Part shown: piece by piece, positions 1 to 7,520 of the stretch
How positions within the stretch are numbered: the stretch's first letter is position 1
How the letters are laid out: every line of letters starts with the position of its first letter
Assembly (NCBI RefSeq): GCF_001754075.1
Contig: NZ_MIEH01000025.1
Location: 124,001-188,000 of the forward strand
Length of the DNA stretch: 64,000 nt
Reading direction: 5' to 3'
DNA from: Merdimonas faecis
Lineage (GTDB): Bacteria; Bacillota; Clostridia; Lachnospirales; Lachnospiraceae
Notes under the pieces: model-generated
The model's database searches: none
Told to the model about the DNA's origin: nothing
Seen by the model: only the letters and a program-made list of their open reading frames with translations
Position numbers and translations under genes: made by a program

Positions 1-2
1 AA

Positions 3-374
3 GATATGTTTGATTTGGAGCATACATTGAAAGAAGCGCAAAAAGAAGGGATTTATGTGTCCGGATGTGGAGACAATGTATGCAATGGATATTTGTTTTT
101 GCAGAATCCGGTGGAAATACCATCTGATTTGAAAATTATGCAGGATAAAAACCGTCTGCTTTTACGGAAAATTCCTAAGAAAAAGAGGATTCAGGATGAC
201 AGTATATTTGAGCAGGCTCTTCGGTATGCCAAAGAAGCAGAAAAAAGAGAGCTGCTTTTTCATCCATCATTTAATCAGAAAGTAGATGAACTGACAGAGG
301 GATATTCTTCCCGGGTTCAGTTGGAGGCTTTGATCTCAAATATCAGATGGCTGGAAGAAAATGTAACAATTTGA
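3..374 (+). CDS. Hypothetical protein, probably 5'-truncated by the window edge
   Basis: The frame is open from the first bases of the window, so the Met at 6 may be internal and the true start may lie upstream. The visible part is about 122 residues, charged and lysine/glutamate rich, with a GCGDNVCNGY motif near the start and no membrane segment or signal peptide. The C-terminal half looks helical. I do not recognise the family and assign no function. Downstream (375-617) there is no convincing gene, only a short TA-dinucleotide run near 547-559 and then a transposase remnant, so this gene sits at the edge of a decayed stretch. Confidence 0.5.
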   Translation, partial: DMFDLEHTLKEAQKEGIYVSGCGDNVCNGYLFLQNPVEIPSDLKIMQDKNRLLLRKIPKKKRIQDDSIFEQALRYAKEAEKRELLFHPSFNQKVDELTEGYSSRVQLEALISNIRWLEENVTI

Positions 375-617
375 TAAATCAGGGAGTTGAATTCAAAACA
401 CAGTCCGACGTCCGGGGCCGGGTACAAAGAGTGGAAGGTGAGATCACTTTCGCTGGTGGTATTGATCAGTTTATCTAAGGCCAGGGCATAACCGCATCCA
501 CTTCTACAAAATGTGTGATGTTGTAGACCAATTTATAGGCGCGATATATATATATATAAAATTTCCGGATGTCTCTTTGAAACCAGGAAGAAAGCACGCT
601 GCTGTCGTAGATCTGAT

Positions 618-1073
618 ATGAGACGATCAGAGGCTTTTCCCAGATTTGTGTTCATCCCGCTTGACAATTTCCGCAGGATTCTTCACAATAAAGGTATCAG
701 AAACAAACTGGATGCGTGGCTGACATTCCTCAGTGTAGACGATCCGGAGATGATCGTGGAGCTGATCAGAAAATATCCTCAATTCCGGAAATACTATGAG
801 GAAATCTATCAGCTGTGCCGAAATACGGAGAAGGTGATGAACATGTTTTCCAAAGAATTGCAGGAACTTGATAAAAATACAGTGCAATATATGATTGATG
901 AAATGCAGGATGTGATCGATGAGCAGAAAGAGAATCTGGGAGAAATGCAGGACATGATCGATGAGCAGAAAAGACTGCTTGGCGAGAAGGAATCTGCACT
1001 TGCGGATAAGGAAAAGGAGATCGCTGAATTAAAAGCGCGCCTGGGTGAGAAATCGACATCTGACAACGTTTGA
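618..1073 (+). pseudogene. Rpn-family (PD-(D/E)XK nuclease) transposase, C-terminal remnant
   Basis: The reading frame encodes the C-terminal third of a protein resembling the Rpn/PDDEXK_2 transposase-like nucleases common in Lachnospiraceae. It has a segment like LTFLSVDDPEMIVELIRKYP, then a helical region, then an acidic coiled coil with repeats of MxDMIDEQK type (about residues 95-145). Family members are usually around 300 residues. Here the nuclease core is missing, because nothing upstream of 618 continues it in any frame. The ATG at 618 is probably internal and not a real start. Known family members promote RecA-independent recombination; this copy should be inactive. Confidence 0.65.
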
Positions 1074-1214
1074 CAATGGCGGAAAGGTGTGCTGGACTAC
1101 TAAAAGTTCTCGGAGGGCTGACTGTAAAAGGACAGATGATGCAGGCAGCCGGATAAGAGGCAGGCTTAAGATGCCTGTTCCTCGGAGGGAAAATCATTCA
1201 GAAGAAATGACGGA

Positions 1215-1260
1215 CCGGATAAGAGACGAGCAGAAAGCTTGTTCCTTATCCGGTTTTTTT
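1215..1260 (+). terminator. Rho-independent terminator
   Basis: CCGGATAAG (1215-1223) pairs perfectly with CTTATCCGG (1245-1253) and is followed by seven T residues. The loop of about 21 nt is long. It would end transcription from the Rpn remnant. A partial copy of the left arm (GCCGGATAAGAGG) lies near 1148. Confidence 0.65.
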
Positions 1261-1313
1261 CTTGCAGAGGAAATGTACATTTTTGTTTTAGCAGGAGGAT
1301 GATTGGGGCATAG

Positions 1314-1556
1314 GACAATACCCTGACTCTGGCGAGGGAGTATGTGCGGCCGATAAAGCTGGCTATTCCATTCTTCCTTTTTAACCAGATGATGGCTGCA
1401 TACTTAAGAAATGACAAAAATCCTGCATTGGCTACGGGGGCAGTGCTGGCAGGCGGTATCTTTAATATTTTTGGCGATTACTTTTTTGTATTTGTATGCG
1501 ATATGGGAGCGTACGGAGCAGGACTGGCCACGGCTATTGGTTCTGCCATTCTTTGA
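1314..1556 (+). pseudogene. MATE-family efflux transporter, internal fragment
   Basis: An open frame of about 80 codons reads LAREYVRPIKLAIPFF, then MMAAYLRNDKNPALA, then GAVLAGGIFNIFGDYFFVF, which is the middle of a MATE multidrug/Na+ antiporter. There is no start codon with a ribosome site, and family members have about 450 residues with 12 membrane helices. The frame ends at 1556, where the sequence switches directly into a cytidylate-kinase-like remnant. I read this as a deletion junction. It is not a functional gene. Confidence 0.7.
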
Positions 1557-1817
1557 CCAAAGTATGTCTGTTTACCAGGAGCAGGCCCGTATCATCGAAG
1601 AGATGGCGCAGAAATCGGACTGTATTATTGTGGGGCGCTGCGGAGACTAAAGCGGGCAAAGTATTATGAGTTCTATACCGGCCACAAATGGGGAGATAAG
1701 TTGAATTCTGACCTGTGCATTAACACCTCACGGACAGTCATCAAAGAGCTGGTGCCGGCAGTGGCAAGGCTGTTCGAAAAAGATGAAAAAAGTGCTTTCA
1801 CGGTTCAGCATAAGTAA
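1557..1817 (+). pseudogene. Cytidylate-kinase-like protein, C-terminal fragment with a frameshift
   Basis: Directly after the MATE fragment, one frame reads EQARIIEEMAQKSDCIIVGRCGD and stops at 1650. A second frame then carries AKYYEFYTGHKWGDKLNSDL and CINTS, to a stop at 1817. Together these match the second half of the cytidylate-kinase-like family of Clostridia, whose members often accompany MATE genes. The frame change near 1645 and the missing P-loop half show it is broken. Whether MATE and kinase were ever one fused gene or two neighbours cannot be decided here. Confidence 0.6.
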
Positions 1818-1821
1818 GAAC

Positions 1822-1860
1822 TGTTAAGAAATGTTAAGCCCTCTTTTGGAATATGTTAAG
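1822..1860 (+). promoter_or_regulatory. Three TGTTAAG direct repeats ahead of the lipoprotein gene
   Basis: TGTTAAG occurs at 1822-1828, 1832-1838 and 1854-1860. The first two are exactly 10 bp apart and the third lies about two helical turns further on. Direct repeats with 10-11 bp phasing are the usual target form of OmpR-family response regulators. The identity of the binding protein is inference only. Confidence 0.35.
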
Positions 1861-1935
1861 ACATGGCCAGTATGCTGGGATATGTCAGAAGGGCAGAACG
1901 CCTTTTGAAAATACACCGAAAGAGAGGTAGACAAT

Positions 1936-2289
1936 ATGCAGACACAGAACACAGCAAAACGGAAGAAAGGGATATTAAAAAGAGGGCTCATCCTGGCAGC
2001 GGCATGCGCACTGGCCCTTTCCGTTACTGCCTGCGGAGGAATTGAAGGGAAGACATCGAAGGAGAGTACGAACAGTTCATCAAGTTCAAGCTCCCAGAAA
2101 GATGCGGGAAGCAAGAAAAAGGATACAGATAAAAAAGACTCAGACAGTAAGGAGAAAAGTACAGGAAAAAAGAAACCGGACAGCAAAAAGTCCGGCAGTA
2201 AGAAATCTAATAAGAAGCAGAAATCAAACAATACCAAAAAGTCTGGAAACCAGACTAAGAAGGGAGGAAATAAGAAAGGAAGCCAATAA
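1936..2289 (+). CDS. Lysine/serine-rich low-complexity lipoprotein
   Basis: A 117-residue protein begins with a basic N-terminus (KRKKGILKR), a hydrophobic stretch and a lipobox ending in TAC, with Cys33 as the likely lipidated residue. It should therefore be exported and anchored to the outer face of the membrane. The mature part has a serine cluster followed by a tail built almost only of Lys, Ser, Asp and Asn, with no folded domain visible. The AGAGAGG ribosome site sits just upstream. The strongly basic tail could bind anionic polymers such as teichoic acid or nucleic acid, but that is inference. It is monocistronic, with its own terminator. Confidence 0.65.
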   Translation: MQTQNTAKRKKGILKRGLILAAACALALSVTACGGIEGKTSKESTNSSSSSSSQKDAGSKKKDTDKKDSDSKEKSTGKKKPDSKKSGSKKSNKKQKSNNTKKSGNQTKKGGNKKGSQ

Positions 2290-2301
2290 AATCGAAAGAA
2301 C

Positions 2302-2340
2302 AAAAGCCCCTGCGACAATCGGCCGCAGGGGCTTTTCAAA
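2302..2340 (+). terminator. Bidirectional rho-independent terminator
   Basis: AAAAGCCCCTGCG (2302-2314) pairs perfectly with CGCAGGGGCTTTT (2324-2336) across a 9-nt loop. The A-run and T-run flanks let it serve the lipoprotein gene on the plus strand and the convergent nitroreductase gene on the minus strand. Confidence 0.85.
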
Positions 2341-2351
2341 GTCATGAGATA

Positions 2352-3017
2352 TCAGATCCAGCTGAAGTTTTCGCGTCCGGCTCCCAGTTCAAAGTGATAT
2401 TTGACGATACCCAGGTCGATTTTGGAATAGAATCCCATTCCGGCCCGGGCAGATACGATCTTTCCATTCAGTGTGAACTGATATTTCTGCTGGTTCATGG
2501 CTGTTGGGGCAAGAAGGGAAGCTTCCACGCCGGATCTGAACCAATTAGGCATTGGACCGTCAGCCTTTGCGACCTGATCGACAGACTTAGACTTGTGCGG
2601 AACGCCCTGATTTTTGCCGTAGCCAAGAGAGATGACAATACACAGTTTTTCCCCGGCATCTACAGAATAAGCAGATTTGACCTTGCTGTAGGTCATGGCA
2701 ACCCAGCAGGTGTTAAGGCCCAGCTGCTGAGCTTTTAATACCAGGCGTTCACCATAGTAGCCGCAGGTCTCTTCTAAGGCAGGACCCTTTTTCCCGACCA
2801 TTGCGATATAGTTTGTCACTCCGCTGAATTTCCCATAGTGGGCCATAAAGCCGTCAAAAGCTTTGGGTTCATTTTTAACCAGCTGGATGTGGAGACCGCT
2901 TTCCTGGTTGCAGGCATCAATTTCCTCCGTCAGAAGACGGATCACCTCTTCATCCAGCGTCTGATCAGTATATTGGCGCACACTGTGTCGTTCTTTCATT
3001 GCTTCCATTAAATCCAT
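2352..3017 (-). CDS. Nitroreductase-family flavoprotein
   Basis: This 221-residue protein opens with the nitroreductase signature (M..MKERHSVRQYTDQ), which binds the FMN phosphate. It continues with the GYYGERLVLKAQQLGLNTCWVA segment (TM1586-like subgroup) and a C-terminal half with MPNWFRSGVEASLLAPTAMNQQ that repeats the fold within one chain. It should be a soluble FMN oxidoreductase that reduces quinones, nitroaromatics or flavin-type acceptors with NAD(P)H; the natural substrate is unknown. A GGAAGGAAT ribosome site precedes the ATG at 3017. The gene is single, and a perfect inverted repeat upstream suggests repression. Confidence 0.8.
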   Translation of the reverse strand: MDLMEAMKERHSVRQYTDQTLDEEVIRLLTEEIDACNQESGLHIQLVKNEPKAFDGFMAHYGKFSGVTNYIAMVGKKGPALEETCGYYGERLVLKAQQLGLNTCWVAMTYSKVKSAYSVDAGEKLCIVISLGYGKNQGVPHKSKSVDQVAKADGPMPNWFRSGVEASLLAPTAMNQQKYQFTLNGKIVSARAGMGFYSKIDLGIVKYHFELGAGRENFSWI

Positions 3018-3034
3018 TGTGATATTCCTTCCGT

Positions 3035-3056
3035 TTGGTTTATTTGATTAAACCAA
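3035..3056 (-). promoter_or_regulatory. Operator-like palindrome of the nitroreductase gene
   Basis: TTGGTTTA (3035-3042) and TAAACCAA (3049-3056) form a perfect 8-bp inverted repeat with a 6-bp spacer, about 20 bp upstream of the nitroreductase start on the minus strand. Its size and position fit a dimeric repressor site. No dedicated regulator gene is adjacent. Confidence 0.45.
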
Positions 3057-3226
3057 TAAACATTATAGCATAGGATATTTAAAATGCTACATTGGGAAAG
3101 AAAATCGAGACGAAATGAGACTGATGACCGGGAATGGTCATCAATAAATATTGCAGATGGAAAACAGGTGGAATCTGCGGTATGATAAGAAGCAGCAGAA
3201 TACATTTTGGAAAGAAGGAATGTAAG

Positions 3227-3363
3227 ATGTGGCTTCTATATGCCGCAGGTTCCGCTTTTTTTGCCGGGGTGACGTCGATCCTGGCAAAATGTGGGATCAG
3301 AAAAACAGATTCTACTGTAGCCACGGCAGTCCGTACGGTAGTGGTTCTTGTCTTTGCATGGAT
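3227..3363 (+). pseudogene. EamA-type transporter, N-terminal remnant
   Basis: An AAGGAATGTAAG ribosome site and ATG at 3227 open a frame reading MWLLYAAGSAFFAGVTSILA, then KCGIRKTDSTVATAVRT and VVVLVFAW. This is the first one and a half helices of an EamA/DMT permease, a family that normally has about 290 residues and ten helices. After residue 45 the similarity stops and the frame runs into unrelated sequence, ending at 3418. The break coincides with the start of the next gene, so a deletion has joined the two. A truncated peptide could still be made from the intact ribosome site. Confidence 0.65.
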
Positions 3364-3900
3364 TTCGGATATGAATATAAAGAAATCACGGCGGATATGG
3401 GACAGATTTCCTTCCTGATCGACGGTTATGTAAATTTTGGCTGGGAGGTGGATGAAAATGTAGCCCAGCCAGCTTTGGAAACCTTCCCAAAAAGGGCAGG
3501 GGCCATGCAGCACAAAAAGGCAGTGCTTCGGTTGAAGCGAGATCGTAAGATCATCAATAAGACGGAACTTACAAGGCTTCAGAGACATTATGAGGCGTGC
3601 ATTGCCGAAATCCAGTATCTGGAGAATAAGAAAACTTCTGCGCCCTCTATCCTGGCGATCACGGTAGGGATCCTGGGGACGGCATTTATGGCCGGCTCCA
3701 CGTTTGCGGTAACGGCGCAGACTCCGCATATCATACTTTGCACTGTGCTGGCAGTTCCGGGATTTATAGGATGGATCCTTCCATATTTTTTGTATAAAAG
3801 AGCTGTGAGGAAGGAAACAGAAAAGCTGACTCCCCTGATCGAAGAAAAATATGACGAGATCTACGAAATCTGTGAAAAGGGAAGTAAACTTTTAACTTAA
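3358..3900 (+). CDS. Conserved hypothetical membrane protein, two TM segments
   Basis: The frame from ATG 3358 gives about 180 residues. It starts YEYKEITADM and a region like FLIDGYVNFGWE, then a basic segment (LRLKRDRKIINKTELTRLQR), two hydrophobic helices (about residues 103-125 and 130-150, ending GWILPYFLYKRAV), and a C-terminus EEKYDEIYEICEKGSKLL. I recall this architecture as a conserved uncharacterised protein of Clostridia, but I know no function. Its natural N-terminus may be intact or slightly shortened, because the ATG coincides with the EamA deletion junction and has no ribosome site of its own. It may depend on translation from the EamA remnant. Confidence 0.5.
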   Translation: MDFGYEYKEITADMGQISFLIDGYVNFGWEVDENVAQPALETFPKRAGAMQHKKAVLRLKRDRKIINKTELTRLQRHYEACIAEIQYLENKKTSAPSILAITVGILGTAFMAGSTFAVTAQTPHIILCTVLAVPGFIGWILPYFLYKRAVRKETEKLTPLIEEKYDEIYEICEKGSKLLT

Positions 3901-3916
3901 TTATGGAACCATGAAG

Positions 3917-4357
3917 TTACCGGTGGGCGTTCAGAAAAGCCTGACGGATTTCTTCTGGCATCTCCTCCGGGGACATGGCGGTGATGCGGTCCTCGGTGCC
4001 ATCCTTTATGGCCTCTTCATAATACCAGCATTTGAATTTCAACATATCCAGTACACGGTTCAACCGTTCAATTTCCATTTCTACAGCTGCCTTCTGGCGA
4101 ACAAACAGATCCAGCCGTTTAGGATAGGTTTTGCTGCCTTCCGTACACCATTCCATAAACTGTTTAATATCCTTGATTTCCATGCCGGATTTCTTCAGAC
4201 ATTCAATGACACGTATGGCTTCCAGCTCTTTTTCGCCAAATCTTCGGATGCCGGAGGTGCGCTGTATATCAGGAAACAAGCCTTCTTTATCGTAATAGCG
4301 AAGAGTGGATATGGGAATGTCAAACATTTGGGATACCTGTCCTATGGTATACATCAT
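3917..4357 (-). CDS. MerR-family transcriptional regulator
   Basis: The 146-residue product starts MMYTIGQVSQMFDIPISTLRYYDKEG, the classical MerR winged helix with recognition helix and RYY wing. A long coiled coil (about residues 75-120) and a short tail with Cys residues follow. I chose the ATG at 4357 because AGGAGG lies 7 nt upstream; an in-frame start 30 bp further up lacks one. It is divergent from the flavoprotein/sirtuin genes across a 197-bp control region and may activate them. The effector is unknown; the single-domain form suits metal, redox or small electrophile sensing. Confidence 0.8.
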   Translation of the reverse strand: MMYTIGQVSQMFDIPISTLRYYDKEGLFPDIQRTSGIRRFGEKELEAIRVIECLKKSGMEIKDIKQFMEWCTEGSKTYPKRLDLFVRQKAAVEMEIERLNRVLDMLKFKCWYYEEAIKDGTEDRITAMSPEEMPEEIRQAFLNAHR

Positions 4358-4395
4358 AATGATTCCTCCTTCGATAACAATTTGCAAAAAATCTT

Positions 4396-4417
4396 AACCT
4401 GAAGTGAAGTCTAGGTT
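4396..4417 (-). promoter_or_regulatory. Possible MerR-type dyad upstream of the merR gene
   Basis: AACCT (4396-4400) and AGGTT (4413-4417) flank a 12-bp centre. MerR proteins usually bind such spaced dyads between the -35 and -10 boxes of a promoter with a long spacer. I cannot place the promoter boxes with confidence, so this is a weak call. Confidence 0.25.
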
Positions 4418-4463
4418 TTGCGATAAGCTTACCAAAAAGAAAGGTATTTGTCAAAAAAATAAA

Positions 4464-4531
4464 TGTAACTATTGACATTACAACATGTACGTGCTATTTT
4501 AATGCTGAAAGATGTAACAATAAATATTACA
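4464..4531 (+). promoter_or_regulatory. Promoter with two copies of a TGTAA-N9-TTACA operator
   Basis: TTGACA (4472-4477) and TATTTT (4495-4500) are separated by 17 bp and face the flavoprotein gene. A palindrome TGTAA-N9-TTACA spans the -35 box (4464-4482), and a second copy with the same 9-bp spacer lies downstream of the start point (4513-4531). The two 19-bp sites also share flanking A bases and several spacer positions. Two matching dyads bracketing a promoter suggest cooperative repression or looping. The spacing differs from the GlnR/TnrA consensus (N7). Confidence 0.6.
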
Positions 4532-4554
4532 ATGAAACCAAGGAGGACTTGAAC

Positions 4555-4950
4555 ATGGAAAAAGTAGTAGAATTTTTACAGGCAAACCCAGTACAGTATC
4601 TGGCAACAGTAGGGAGGGATAACAAGGCAAAGGTACGTCCTTTTATGTTCCTCTTCGAACAGGAGGGAAAACTCTGGTTCTGTACCAATAATACGAAGGA
4701 TGTATACAAAGATATGCAGGCCAATCCTGAGATCGAGGTATCTGTATCTGACCCGACCTATGCATGGCTTCGTCTTCACGGAACAGCTGTGTTTGAGAAC
4801 AATATGGAAGTCAAGGAAGGCGCTATGAATAACCCCATCGTAAAAGGGCAGTATGAGACGGCAGACAACCCGATCTTCGAAGTGTTCTACATTCAGGATG
4901 CACATGGCATCATTGCAGATTTCTCCGGAAATCCGCCCTATGAATTTTAG
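4555..4950 (+). CDS. Pyridoxamine 5'-phosphate oxidase-like flavoprotein
   Basis: This 131-residue protein is a single split-barrel domain: VVEFLQANPVQYLATVGRD at the start, then KVRPFMFLFEQEGKLWFCT and NNTKDVYKDMQANPEIEV. These are the hallmarks of the PNPOx-like superfamily that binds FMN or F420. It is much shorter than true PdxH (about 220 residues), so a role as a small flavin- or heme-binding reductase is more likely than vitamin B6 synthesis. ATG 4555 was chosen because AGGAGG at 4541-4546 gives good spacing. It is the first gene of a run that leads into a second PNPOx-like protein, a sirtuin and a macrodomain. Confidence 0.75.
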   Translation: MEKVVEFLQANPVQYLATVGRDNKAKVRPFMFLFEQEGKLWFCTNNTKDVYKDMQANPEIEVSVSDPTYAWLRLHGTAVFENNMEVKEGAMNNPIVKGQYETADNPIFEVFYIQDAHGIIADFSGNPPYEF

Positions 4951-4993
4951 CATATAACGGTATTGCGCTTTCCCTGAAACGAGGTGTGTGTTT

Positions 4994-5641
4994 ATGAATA
5001 CAAGAGAATATCTGAAGTTATTAAAAGAAGACATTCATTCCACTGTCATTGCCACTGTGGATGAAGAAGGGAGACCGGTTGCCAGGGTCATTGATATCAT
5101 GCTGACGGACGAGAACAGCCTGTATTTTATCACGGCAAAAGGAAAGTCCTTTTATGAACAGCTTAAGAAACATCCTTATGTTGCCATTAGCGGCATGTGC
5201 GGAGGAGAAGGTACCATGAATAAAAAGGCGGTCTCCATACGGGGGAAAGCGGTGAATATCGGATCCGGAAAATTAAAGGAAGTCTTTGAGGAAAATCCTT
5301 ATATGGCTGAGATATATCCCCAGGAGGAGAGCCGGAAGGCTTTAGAGGTATTCCGTGTGGCGGAAGGGACCGGGGAATTTTTCGATCTGTCAGTCAAACC
5401 GATCTTCCGGGACATGTTTGTCCTGGGAGATCGGGCGGCAGAGGCTGAAGATAGCTCATCGCACAGACAAGGAGGATTCTTTATCACAGACCGGTGCCGG
5501 GGATGCCGCATCTGTTACAGCAAATGCCCACAGAAATGTATCGATCTGTCGGTAAAGCCTCTGGTGATCCGGCAGGAACACTGCCTTCACTGCGGCAGCT
5601 GCATGGAGGCCTGTCCCTTTGGAGCGATAGAAAGACGGTAA
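4994..5641 (+). CDS. PNPOx-like flavoprotein fused to a 2[4Fe-4S] ferredoxin domain
   Basis: The first 130 residues form a PNPOx-like split barrel (EYLKLLKEDIHSTVIATVDE, then GRPVARVIDIML). The last 60 hold two ferredoxin motifs, CRGCRICYSKCP and CLHCGSCMEACP, each with four cysteines for a [4Fe-4S] cluster. The fusion suggests electron transfer between a low-potential cluster and a flavin. The product is cytosolic, with no signal peptide. It lies 43 bp after the first flavoprotein gene and 20 bp before the sirtuin gene, so co-transcription is likely. The ATG at 4994 is preceded by GAGGTG. The substrate is not known. Confidence 0.8.
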   Translation: MNTREYLKLLKEDIHSTVIATVDEEGRPVARVIDIMLTDENSLYFITAKGKSFYEQLKKHPYVAISGMCGGEGTMNKKAVSIRGKAVNIGSGKLKEVFEENPYMAEIYPQEESRKALEVFRVAEGTGEFFDLSVKPIFRDMFVLGDRAAEAEDSSSHRQGGFFITDRCRGCRICYSKCPQKCIDLSVKPLVIRQEHCLHCGSCMEACPFGAIERR

Positions 5642-5661
5642 AAGGAGAGAGGAGAAGAACA

Positions 5662-6666
5662 ATGGCAATTCATGGATGGAGCAAACAGACCAATACAAAA
5701 AAGATTGATTTCTCACGTTTCCTGTGCAGTACGCCTGCAAGAGATTATATATTTCAGGATACGCCCTATGAGAACCAGATCCGGGAGGCAGCAGAGCTTC
5801 TTTCCAGGGCAGATGCAGTACTCATCGGCGGAGGGGCCGGGCTTTCTACAGCGGCTGGTTTAAGCTATGGCGGGCAGCGGTTTCAGGAAAATTTCGGCGA
5901 GTTCATCGAAAAATATGGCGCTTCCTATATGACAGATATGTATAGTGCGGGTTTTTATCCCTTTCCTACAGAGGAGGAAAAATGGGGATACTGGTCCAAA
6001 CATGCATATCTGAACCGAATTGAGCCAGAGGCGCTTCCGCTTTATCAGCAGATTTTTGAACTGGTAAAGGAAAAACCGCATTTTGTCCTGACCACCAATG
6101 TGGATTATCAGTTCTGGAAAGCCGGATTCTCGGATGAAAGGATCTTTGCCACCCAGGGAGACTATGGAGAGATTCAGTGCGCGCGGGGATGCCACGACAA
6201 AGTGTATGATGCAAAAGAGCTGTTTGGAAAAATGGGAGAAGCAAGAAAAGACTGTAAAATCCCGTCAGAACTGGTTCCCAAATGTCCGGTCTGTGGCGGG
6301 AACATGGCCATGCATCTGCGGTGCGACCAGTATTTTGTAGAGGATGCGCATTGGAATGAAGCTGCCGGGCGGTATGAAGAATTTCTGGAAGCGCATCAGG
6401 CGGAGAGAGTCGTCTTGCTGGAGCTGGGCGTGGGATTTAATACTCCGGTAATCATACGCCTTCCTTTTGAGAAGATGATACGAGAGCATGAAAACTGGTC
6501 TATGATCCGTATGAACCTTGATGAGGCGGTCGTACCGGCAAGCTTTGGAGAGCGGGCGGTAGGCATCAATGCTGATCTGGCAGATGCCGTCCGGGACCTG
6601 TCAGGATGTGTGAAGGAAATAGAAGATGGCGTGACAGCCCCTGGAAATGAGGTGGACAAAAAATGA
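5662..6666 (+). CDS. Class M sirtuin (SirTM-like NAD+-dependent ADP-ribosyltransferase)
   Basis: The 334-residue protein has the sirtuin NAD+-binding loop (GGGAGLSTAAGLSY, about 57-69), the TTNVD motif (144-148) where ordinary sirtuins have TQNID, and a four-cysteine zinc site (Cys173, Cys177, Cys208, Cys211). The usual catalytic His is replaced by Gln165 in ATQGDYG. That Gln is the mark of SirTM enzymes, which ADP-ribosylate proteins and do not deacylate them. Its stop overlaps the start of the zinc macrodomain hydrolase gene (ATGA), the linkage known for SirTM systems. The usual target pair, a GcvH-like lipoyl carrier and LplA2 ligase, is not in the window, so the substrate here is open. 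RBS: GGAGA. Confidence 0.85.
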   Translation: MAIHGWSKQTNTKKIDFSRFLCSTPARDYIFQDTPYENQIREAAELLSRADAVLIGGGAGLSTAAGLSYGGQRFQENFGEFIEKYGASYMTDMYSAGFYPFPTEEEKWGYWSKHAYLNRIEPEALPLYQQIFELVKEKPHFVLTTNVDYQFWKAGFSDERIFATQGDYGEIQCARGCHDKVYDAKELFGKMGEARKDCKIPSELVPKCPVCGGNMAMHLRCDQYFVEDAHWNEAAGRYEEFLEAHQAERVVLLELGVGFNTPVIIRLPFEKMIREHENWSMIRMNLDEAVVPASFGERAVGINADLADAVRDLSGCVKEIEDGVTAPGNEVDKK

Positions 6667-7466
6667 CGCAGAATGAAAGACGAGAGTATCTGATCAGAGT
6701 ATTGCTGTCAGAAGTTCCGCAATACAGTGATATGAAGATACCAGACCAGGAGGACGGGCAAAAAAAGCTTCTTCGGAGTCTTATGAATATCCGGCCTCCC
6801 CGCCCGATCAGTGAGGAGTTTCTTAGAATTCAGGATGAGTATTTAGGTGAAGAGGTTGAGAGAAAAGGAGTGACAGACAGTGCCCTGCTTCCGGCTTCTT
6901 CTCTTGACAGCCACCTGGTACTTTGGCGAGGGGATATTACAACATTAAAGATTGATGCCATCGTAAATGCGGCAAACAGCGCCCTTAGGGGATGTTTTGT
7001 TCCCTGTCATTCCTGTGTGGACAATATCATTCACAGCGTAAGCGGTATACAGCTTCGTTTGGCCTGTGACGAAATTATGAACAGGCAAGGATATGATGAG
7101 CCGACGGGAAAAGCGAAGATTACCCCTGCGTATAATCTGCCTTCCCAATATGTGATCCATACTGTCGGACCGATCGTATCAGGGAGCCTGACAAAGGAGC
7201 ACTGCAGGCAGCTTGCGGATTGTTACAGGTCCTGTCTGGAGATTGCAAAAGATCACGGACTGAAGAGCATTGCATTCTGCTGTATTTCTACAGGAGAATT
7301 TCATTTCCCGCAGAAGAAGGCGGCAGAAATTGCAGTTCAGACAGTCCTGGAGGAGCTGGATAGAGACACCTCCATCGAAAAGGTTGTGTTCAATGTCTTC
7401 AAACAAGAAGATTATGATATTTACCAGGAACTCTTGGGCGCTTTAGAGCTTTACAGAACTGAATAG
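6663..7466 (+). CDS. Zinc-containing macrodomain protein-ADP-ribose hydrolase
   Basis: After about 80 N-terminal helical residues, the macrodomain begins at LWRGDITTLKIDAIVNAANS (about 87-106) and continues GCFVPCHSCVDNIIHS. The Cys/His cluster at residues 111-118 marks the zinc-macro subclass (SpyMacroD/SauMacroD type), which removes ADP-ribose added by SirTM. The phosphate loop GPIVSGSL and the CISTGEFHFP segment complete the fold. Its start codon overlaps the sirtuin stop codon, so translation is coupled and the two enzymes form a write/erase pair. It is cytosolic, and the 267-residue length is normal for the subclass. Confidence 0.85.
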   Translation: MTQNERREYLIRVLLSEVPQYSDMKIPDQEDGQKKLLRSLMNIRPPRPISEEFLRIQDEYLGEEVERKGVTDSALLPASSLDSHLVLWRGDITTLKIDAIVNAANSALRGCFVPCHSCVDNIIHSVSGIQLRLACDEIMNRQGYDEPTGKAKITPAYNLPSQYVIHTVGPIVSGSLTKEHCRQLADCYRSCLEIAKDHGLKSIAFCCISTGEFHFPQKKAAEIAVQTVLEELDRDTSIEKVVFNVFKQEDYDIYQELLGALELYRTE

Positions 7467-7520
7467 ATCCTCTATACTATAAAGACACGAAAGATTTAGG
7501 ATAGAGGTAAAGAACAAGAT

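Noticed and set aside
547-559. TA-dinucleotide run as a functional element
   Set aside because: It is short and lies in decayed sequence with no gene start nearby; too little to support a role.
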